In this document: positions 60,501 to 64,000 of the stretch, piece after piece
How the letters are laid out: every line of letters starts with the position of its first letter
Numbering within the stretch: the first letter of the stretch is position 1
Assembly: GCF_940670765.1 (NCBI RefSeq)
Contig: NZ_CALNVW010000050.1
Span: 121,285 to 185,284 of the forward strand
Length of the DNA stretch: 64,000 bases
Direction: 5' to 3'
From: Streptomyces sp. A 4/2
GTDB taxonomy: Bacteria > Actinomycetota > Actinomycetes > Streptomycetales > Streptomycetaceae
Program-made: the position numbers and the translations under genes
Notes under the pieces: generated by a model
The model's database searches: none
What the model was told of the DNA's origin: nothing
Seen by the model: only the letters and a program-made list of their open reading frames with translations

Positions 60501-63443
60501 CTCTTCGACCCGCTCGCAGCCGACACGGTCCCCCGCACAGAGCGCGAGTTCCAGGAAACCGGTCCCGGGGAACACGATCCGGCCCGCCACCTGGTGGTCG
60601 ACCAGCCAGGGCTGCGCCTGAGTCGAAAGCCCGCCGAGCAGGAGCACATCGCCCGAGCCGGCCAGCGAGATCACGGCCTGAAGCAGGGGGTGCCCGGCGC
60701 GGGTGGATCCGAACCGGTGCGGGCCGACGGACAGACGAGCGGTCGGCCAGTAACGCTGGTGTTGGAAGGCGTACGTGGGCAGCTCGGTACGGCAGGCACC
60801 GGTCGGCGCGTAGAACGCCTCCCAGTCGACGGAACAGCCGTCCGCCCACAACCGGGCGAGCGCGGTGACAACCGTGCCCGGCTCGGGACGCTTACGGTGC
60901 AACAGCGGAACGGCCAGCGCGTCATCGCCGCAGGTCTCGCCGACCGCGCCCACCAGACTTGCGTCAGGACCGACTTCTACGAGCCGGGATACGCCCAGGG
61001 CCTGGAGTCGGGTCACCGCATCGGCGAACCTGACTGTGCCGCGTACCTGATCCACCCAGTACCGGCCGGTGAACTCCTCCACCAACTCACCCGTCAGGGT
61101 GGACACCACGGGGATCTGCGGGCGATGCATTTCAATGCCAGAGGCAGCGTCGCCGAACGCCTCCAACATGGGATCCATCAGAGCCGAGTGAAACGCGTGA
61201 CTCACCTCCAGCCAACGCCCTTCATGACCCGGGAGAGACGCGGCAACAGACTCGACAGCCGCGCGCTCGCCGGACAGAACCACCTGACCAGGAGCGTTCA
61301 CCGCCGCGATGGACACGCCGTCGACGAGAAGCGGCGTGACCTCCTCCACAGACGCCCGCACCGCCCACATCGCACCACCCTCAGGCAACGCCTCCATCAG
61401 CTGGGCACGCGCAGCCACCAAACGGCACGCATCCCCCAGGGACAACACACCGGCCACATGCGCGGCAGCCAACTCGCCCACCGAATGGCCCACCACATAA
61501 TCGGGGACCAGGCCCCACGACTCCACCAGCCGGAACAACGCCACCTCGATGGCAAACAGCGCGGGCTGCGCCCATCCCGTCCGCCGCAGCGCCTCCCCGT
61601 CTCCGTCCCCGAACATCACCTCACGCAACGGACGGTCGAGCAGCACGTCGAAATGCCCACACACCTCACCCAAGGTCTGCCCGAAGACCGGAAAGTCGGC
61701 GGCCAACTCATGCCCCATGCCCAGCCGTTGGCCTCCCTGTCCGGAGAAGACAAACCCGGTGAGACCAGATCCCGCGACTCCACGCACCACACCAGGCGAG
61801 GACTCACCAGCAGCCAACACACCCAGACCCGAGCACAACTCGGCCACATCCGAACCGAGCACCACCGCACGATGCTCCAACGCCGTACGCGTCGTCGCCA
61901 ACGAGAAACCGACATCCGTGCCGGTCAGCCCGTGGGTGCCGCTCAGAGCGGAGAGCATCTTTGATGCCTGCGCAGCAACACCCGAAGGCGCCTTCGCCGA
62001 GATCGCCCACGGCACGACCGGCAGGACCACAGCATCATCGGTCGAGTCGCCCGCGCCCTCCGTGTCCGACTTCGCGGGAGGGGAAGCAGGCGCAGGCGGC
62101 TCCTCGACGATCACGTGTGCGTTCGTCCCACTGATGCCGAAGGATGACACACCTGCCCGGCGCGGCCGGTCCACATCCGGCCACTCCTGCGCCTCTGCCA
62201 GCAACTCCACCGCACCTGCTGACCAGTCCACGTGCGACGACGGTGTACCCACATGCAACGATGCGGGCATCAGGCGGTGTTGGAGCGCGAGGATCACCTT
62301 CATGACACCGGCCACACCTGCTGCGGCCTGGGTGTGACCGATGTTCGACTTGACCGACCCCAACCACAACGGCCGCCCCTCCGGCCGCCCCTGCCCGTAG
62401 GTGGCCAGCAACGCCTGCGCTTCGATCGGGTCGCCCAGAGAGGTACCCGTGCCGTGCGCCTCCACCAGATCCACGTCCGACGCCGACAGACCGGCATCAG
62501 CCAGAGCCTGCCGGATCACCCGCTGCTGGGAGGGGCCGTTGGGCGCGGTGAGGCCGTTCGACGCACCGTCCTGATTGACCGCACTGCCCCGTAGCACAGC
62601 CAGTACGGGATGCCCATGGCGCCGAGCGTCCGACAACCGCTCCAGTACGAGAACGCCGGCGCCTTCCCCCCAGCTGGTGCCGTCCGCGTCGTCGGAGAAC
62701 GCCTTGCACCGTCCGTCACCGGCCAGGCCGCCCTGGCGGGCGAACTCGACGAAGGCGCCCGGCGTCGACATCACCGTCACACCACCGGCCAACGCCAGCG
62801 AACACTCCCCCGAACGCAACGACTGAGCCGCCAGATGCATCGCCACCAGAGACGACGAACACGCCGTATCCACCGTCACCGCAGGACCCTCAAGCCCCAA
62901 CACATACGACACCCGACCCGAGAGCACACTCCCCGAACTCCCGGTCCCCCCATAGCCGTCGACGGGCTCGCCCGTCATCGCCAGCAATCCCGGATAGTCC
63001 TGGCCGTTCGTCCCCGCGAACACACCAACCGGTCGTCCGCGCAGGGACATCGGGCCTATCCCCGCACGCTCCAGGGACTCCCACGCCACCTCGAGCAGAA
63101 GACGCTGCTGCGGATCCATCGCCAACGCCTCACGCGGCGAAATCCCGAACAAAGCAGCATCAAAGTCCGCCACACCTTGCACAAAACCGCCGATACCACT
63201 CTCGGTACCCCAACCCCGGTCCGCAGGGAAGTCGCCCATCGCGTCGACTTCGCCCGCAAGCAGACCCCACAGACTCTCGGGCGAATCCACTCCGGCCGGA
63301 AAGCGGCATCCCATCCCGACCACGGCCACCGGATCATCTCCGGTGGACTCCACCTCACGGAGCCGCTGCTTGGTCTCGTGCAGTTCGAGGGTGACCTTCT
63401 TCAAGTAGCCGAGAAGCTTGTCCTCGTTGCCCATCAAGCTCAC
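51522..63443 (-). CDS. Type I modular PKS, last two modules plus thioesterase (KS-AT-DH-KR-ACP-KS-AT-DH-KR-ACP-TE)
   Basis: 3973 aa, GTG start overlapping the upstream PKS stop (GTGA). A coiled-coil docking helix (residues 5-32) precedes module 1: KS Cys about 193, AT Ser about 651, DH His about 949 (HQVAGRIVFP), KR NADPH motif about 1455, ACP Ser about 1763. Module 2: KS Cys about 2001, AT Ser about 2463, DH His about 2798, KR about 3321 (LDD, B-type), ACP Ser about 3624. TE: GSSSGG Ser about 3825, LLDTY Asp, GNHFT His about 3948. Both ATs carry GHSVGE and HAFH, indicating malonyl-CoA. No ER, MT or inactive-site residues seen; KR 1 reads LAD where LDD is usual. Predicted product end: 2,4-diene, released by TE. 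Confidence 0.93.
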   Translation of the reverse strand: MSLMGNEDKLLGYLKKVTLELHETKQRLREVESTGDDPVAVVGMGCRFPAGVDSPESLWGLLAGEVDAMGDFPADRGWGTESGIGGFVQGVADFDAALFGISPREALAMDPQQRLLLEVAWESLERAGIGPMSLRGRPVGVFAGTNGQDYPGLLAMTGEPVDGYGGTGSSGSVLSGRVSYVLGLEGPAVTVDTACSSSLVAMHLAAQSLRSGECSLALAGGVTVMSTPGAFVEFARQGGLAGDGRCKAFSDDADGTSWGEGAGVLVLERLSDARRHGHPVLAVLRGSAVNQDGASNGLTAPNGPSQQRVIRQALADAGLSASDVDLVEAHGTGTSLGDPIEAQALLATYGQGRPEGRPLWLGSVKSNIGHTQAAAGVAGVMKVILALQHRLMPASLHVGTPSSHVDWSAGAVELLAEAQEWPDVDRPRRAGVSSFGISGTNAHVIVEEPPAPASPPAKSDTEGAGDSTDDAVVLPVVPWAISAKAPSGVAAQASKMLSALSGTHGLTGTDVGFSLATTRTALEHRAVVLGSDVAELCSGLGVLAAGESSPGVVRGVAGSGLTGFVFSGQGGQRLGMGHELAADFPVFGQTLGEVCGHFDVLLDRPLREVMFGDGDGEALRRTGWAQPALFAIEVALFRLVESWGLVPDYVVGHSVGELAAAHVAGVLSLGDACRLVAARAQLMEALPEGGAMWAVRASVEEVTPLLVDGVSIAAVNAPGQVVLSGERAAVESVAASLPGHEGRWLEVSHAFHSALMDPMLEAFGDAASGIEMHRPQIPVVSTLTGELVEEFTGRYWVDQVRGTVRFADAVTRLQALGVSRLVEVGPDASLVGAVGETCGDDALAVPLLHRKRPEPGTVVTALARLWADGCSVDWEAFYAPTGACRTELPTYAFQHQRYWPTARLSVGPHRFGSTRAGHPLLQAVISLAGSGDVLLLGGLSTQAQPWLVDHQVAGRIVFPGTGFLELALCAGDRVGCERVEELTITTPLVIPPTGAVHLQLLVGPPDGEGHRPLQVSSRHDDDPAEQWTHHAGGMLAPAADEAAFEFAQWPPADAESLDATELYEGLAGVGLQYGPVFRGLQRAWRRDGELFLEVLLPDPEQGDKDPFNLHPAALDSVLHSMALGGALGEAASASASVSGAGYDTGDREPGRLPFSWEGVALHAVGATALRARLMPTGPETVTLQVADASGRPVATVDSLTLRPMAVDTLAAGPADGMVRDALFQLDWTQVPAPETAPTSWAVIDTDTYEDSPGPGGDRYADLDALRAALDAGAPVPDVVLTGIGTATEHGGADVVQDTHDAVLRALELIQGWLGDERFEGSRLAFVSDGAVAVRAGDGVTDLPGAAVWGLVRSAQSEHPGHFQLIDTPLRGTTFPNAAPNAAPNSSPTTTPTAVPTLSAAATSSALRSAEPQIAVRDGALFACRLGRASVRQGGRPPQDQPTPMWDTTGTVLVTGATGQLGGVLCRHLVAVHGVRHLLLLSRRGSAAPAAAQLVADLTELGAHVTLVACDAADRPALAAVLADIPADRPLTGVVHTAGVLADATVTSLTPAQVRRVLRPKVDAAVNLHELTRTAPLSAFVLYSSVSAALGAPGQGNYAAANSFLDALAAHRRAEGLAGLSLGWGLWAPAGAGDMTGGLDEADLRRMARGGVVPLSATDGVALFDLAPSAGRAALLPVRLDLAALRDTADHLPPVFRALVRRPRRRAAEAASATSASLVERLRQFSVEERTEAVRELVRAQAATVLGHDTADDVALDQPFRDLGIDSLTAVELRNQLNAITGLRLSATLVFDHPTAAAVSTHVLERLLGAEQDPASPAPSPTGAAARRTEDRIVIVGMSCRFPGGVRNPDDLWNLVISGADGVTPFPEDRGWDLDGLYDADPDAGGASYVREGGFLHDAADFDAAFFGISPRETVVMDPQQRLLLETSWEAVESAGIDPSTLRGGRTGVFAGVMYHDYLARLQTVPEGAEGFLGTGSAGSVATGRVAYLLGLEGPAVTIDTACSSSLVALHLAAQALREGECATALAGGVTVMATPGTFVDFSRQRGLAPDGRCKSFATAADGTGWAEGVGMLLLERESDARRNGHRILAVVRGSAVNQDGASNGLTAPNGPSQQRVIRQALDRAGLRPAEVDAVEGHGTGTVLGDPIEAQALLATYGQDRPDGEPLWLGSIKSNIGHAQAAAGVGGIIKMVQAMRHGVLPPTLHVDSPSEQVDWSAGQVELLSEAVPWNPAGRPRRAGISSFGISGTNAHVILEAPDDASTAAPEKAVTYKGPVQEPPVVPLLVSGRSEDAVRAQAAALREHLTRHPGLTPLDVGFSLATTRTVFEHRALVLGTDRDTALAALGAIAAGGTVPEVTRGRSAERRIAFLFTGQGSQRPGMGRELYASSAVFAEALDAVCAHLDPLLAPHFDRPLRELLWDEEPSGSGAHALDGTGCAQPALFAVEVALYRLLESCGLRPDHLVGHSVGELAAAHVSGVLTLEDACRLVAARGRLMQALPPGGAMVALRAAESEVLPLLRDGVSIAAVNGPDAVVLSGDEAPVLAVAGHFADRASKRLRVSHAFHSARMEPMLEEFRAVAESVTYHPARIPIVPTLGADLAGRIGEADYWVRQVREGVRFHDALAHLRAEGVTGFVELGPDPVLTAAVQELEEATTGIGQDAGTGMGASTGTGTGNGTHDGAGDASVDGLRRTPPFFAASVLRRGRPEARTLGTVLGGLLAYGTRVDRTALFARSGARQVDLPTYAFQHRRYWAEGGPAPAAPAGAAGGTHPLLGACMPLPDGGFVCTGNLSSAAHPWLADHLVDGAAVVPGTALLELAIHAGDHTGCPRVDELVLAALLSLDHSRPRRVQLVTGPADESGDRTVQLFSHFTEGDANGGSADGEPWTLHATGTLTAAGTAAATAAATAAATTAGTEPGTKARTEPDPFDATVWPPEGALEVPVDGLYDTQDSERDGDRDGDHGGEPARPVTGVAYGPAFRGLRAAWQREGELYAEVALPEPVHDDAPRYGLHPALLDAALHGLAYLLPGAAGRLVPFSFSDVELHAQGAAVLRVRLTATGTEQVAVSAADVSGGPVLSAGSLTLRPLAAPAHGTVSRTGSRAAAPTDSRTGDSMFRVEWTRAVPEGSDSGSAVRDSRRCVLVGSDVLGIAGPLAEAGVPVESFVDLDALTAAVSTGMTLPEIVLVCCAGRAGSDPADAVREVTATALTTVHSWLAETRFAGSRLAFVTRGALGTHGGRPDDLASAPLWGLVRTAQSENPGRFVLVDIDGSTGSVLALPAALDTAEPQLAVRDGVLNKARLVRCAVPEQRRPGSEWDPEGTVLVTGATGALGGLVARHLVAGRGARHLLLLSRSGPASPAGESLRKELTALGADITLVACDAGNRDALAAVLKAVPQEHPLTAVLHLAGVLDDGVIGSLTPDRFDTVFRPKVDAALNLHELTRSAPLADFVLFSSSAATFGTPGQANYAAANAFLDALAEQRTADGLPATSLAWGAWEHGMAGRLDGVDRNRMARGGVLALGDEEGLALLDAALRVDAASLVPVRIDTAALGAHPAPLLSGLARPAARRVAATGGTGPSLAGRLRGLDRAGRRREVLAAVRGATAAVLGHASQEAVEPDQAFLELGLDSLTAVELRNALAAATGLRLPVTVTFDHASPLALAVHLEAELGGGDTSETTGAGITGAETAGDAAVARPGRSAPDEIIGRLFRQACEDRRLREGFELLQSVANLRPTFTDAAEVSELPTSVRLARGPAPVRLVCFSSQVALAGVHQYARFASAFRDVRDVVALAVPGFADGEPLPATDEALVGLLARMVREQVGDEPYAVLGSSSGGILAHATAARLGEEGRAPRGVALLDTYVPGDDSLGQFEDQLLGGMFEREAGFARMDAARLSAMSWYFNLLGDWAPKQLAAPVLLVRAGEPMAGGESLAPEQWQTQWTAADTVVDVPGNHFTMMEDLAGTTARVVDDWLRTLEA

Positions 63444-64000
63444 CGCGTCCCGATCTCGTTATCAATAAGGGCAAAGATGTCGTCGGATGTGGCGGCTTCG
63501 ATCTTTGCCGAGATGTCACCGGAACTGCCCTCGCTCGCGCCGGTCTCCAGGCGTTTCATTAGCTGTTGCAGACGCGAGGCCACCCGCATGCGAGTAACTT
63601 CCTGTGCGGGCAGGGCCAGCAGTGTCGCTTCGAGACGGTCCAATTCGGCGTCGGCGTCGCGACTCCCGTCGGACGAGTCGTCGACCAGCTCGCCCAGCAG
63701 GAACTCAGCAAGGGCCGAGGCCGTCGGATAGTCGAACACGAGCGTCGATGGAAGGCTGAGTCCCGTTGCCACTGCCAGGCCGTTACGTAGTTCGACAGCG
63801 GTGAGGGAGTCGAACCCGAGAGCCTTGAACGGAACAGCCGCCTCGACAGCGGTGGCGTCGGCGAAGCCGAGTACGGCGGCGACCTGCGCCCGTACCAACT
63901 CCCCGACGAGGGACCGGCGTGCCACTGCGGACTCCCCAGCCAGGCGGTCTCGTAGTCCGTCCTTCTCCGGGGCAGCCTCGATAGCGGGGAGGGCGCGTGG
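63440..64000 (-). CDS. Type I PKS, C-terminal ACP and docking domain (runs past the window edge)
   Basis: The last 186 residues of the PKS protein that precedes the TE protein; its N-terminal part lies beyond base 64000. The ACP has LGFDSLTAVELRNGLA with the phosphopantetheine Ser, preceded by RRSLVGELVRAQVAAVLGF. After an acidic linker (DDSSDGSRDADAELDRLEATL) comes a C-terminal docking domain with helices around MRVASRLQQLMKRLE and ISAKIEAATSDDIFALIDNEI. These match the N-terminal docking helix of the next protein, so the two work in order. No TE is present. Confidence 0.93.
   Translation of the reverse strand, partial: PRALPAIEAAPEKDGLRDRLAGESAVARRSLVGELVRAQVAAVLGFADATAVEAAVPFKALGFDSLTAVELRNGLAVATGLSLPSTLVFDYPTASALAEFLLGELVDDSSDGSRDADAELDRLEATLLALPAQEVTRMRVASRLQQLMKRLETGASEGSSGDISAKIEAATSDDIFALIDNEIGTR

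Noticed and set aside
1..64000. tRNA or rRNA genes, CRISPR arrays, insertion sequences, integrases, prophage
   Set aside because: None recognised; repeats found are short tandem units and there is no transposase or integrase among the translated frames.

Overview
The window is high-GC actinobacterial DNA with Streptomyces-type gene style: GTG/TTG starts, 4-nt stop/start overlaps, rare TTA codons, a SepF-like protein, LAL regulators and a modular type I polyketide synthase (PKS). From memory of the S. coelicolor gene order (arginine deiminase and ornithine carbamoyltransferase near a SepF paralogue), the left third looks like conserved core chromosome. From about 22.2 kb to the right edge it is a biosynthetic gene cluster (BGC) that continues past base 64000.

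Left part, 1-22.1 kb. (i) 1-7.5 kb: an aerobic CoA-dependent 2-aminobenzoate (anthranilate) catabolic block. It holds a hydrolase, Rid-family deaminase, acyl-CoA dehydrogenase, benzoate/aminobenzoate-CoA ligase, a fused FAD monooxygenase/old-yellow-enzyme protein and an enoyl-CoA hydratase. Both of its divergent promoter regions carry the same dyad operator. (ii) 7.8-12.1 kb: a HATPase anti-sigma-like protein, an amino-acid permease and arginine deiminase pathway genes (arcB, arcA). (iii) 12.1-16.2 kb: the Pnkp-Hen1 RNA repair pair. (iv) 16.4-22.1 kb: LLM oxidoreductase, a hypothetical protein, a MazG-like/AAA ATPase pair, a SepF-like protein, a leaderless binding-protein-like protein, a cupin and a small membrane protein.

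Right part, 22.2-64 kb. A class II DAHP-synthase homologue that has lost several metal and PEP ligands opens the cluster. A regulatory block follows (23.7-35.9 kb): cold-shock-domain protein, OmpR-type regulator, PAS-LuxR regulator, three large LAL regulators and a LuxR protein with an unphosphorylatable-looking receiver. Then come four glycosyltransferases of two subfamilies, interleaved with deoxysugar genes (3-ketoreductase, RfbH/UrdQ-type 3-dehydratase, 4-ketoreductase), a methyltransferase and an MqnD homologue. A two-component system, a YceI protein and a DrrAB-like ABC exporter separate these from the PKS.

The complete PKS protein (3973 aa) has two KS-AT-DH-KR-ACP modules and a thioesterase. 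Both ATs look malonyl-specific, predicting a chain that is a 2,4-dienoyl ester or lactone at its carboxyl end. The protein upstream, truncated by the window edge, ends in ACP plus a docking domain. The sugar genes predict a 2,3,6-trideoxyhexose, although NDP-sugar activation, 4,6-dehydration and 2,3-dehydration genes are not in the window. PimM-type boxes lie in all three divergent promoters of the glycosylation region and probably connect them to the PAS-LuxR regulator. Three cluster genes contain a TTA codon, implying bldA control.

The most unusual feature is the pairing of a degenerate DAHP-synthase-like protein with an MqnD-like protein in a glycosylated macrolide-type cluster. This raises the untested possibility that a futalosine-pathway naphthoate, or another unusual aromatic, is a building block.
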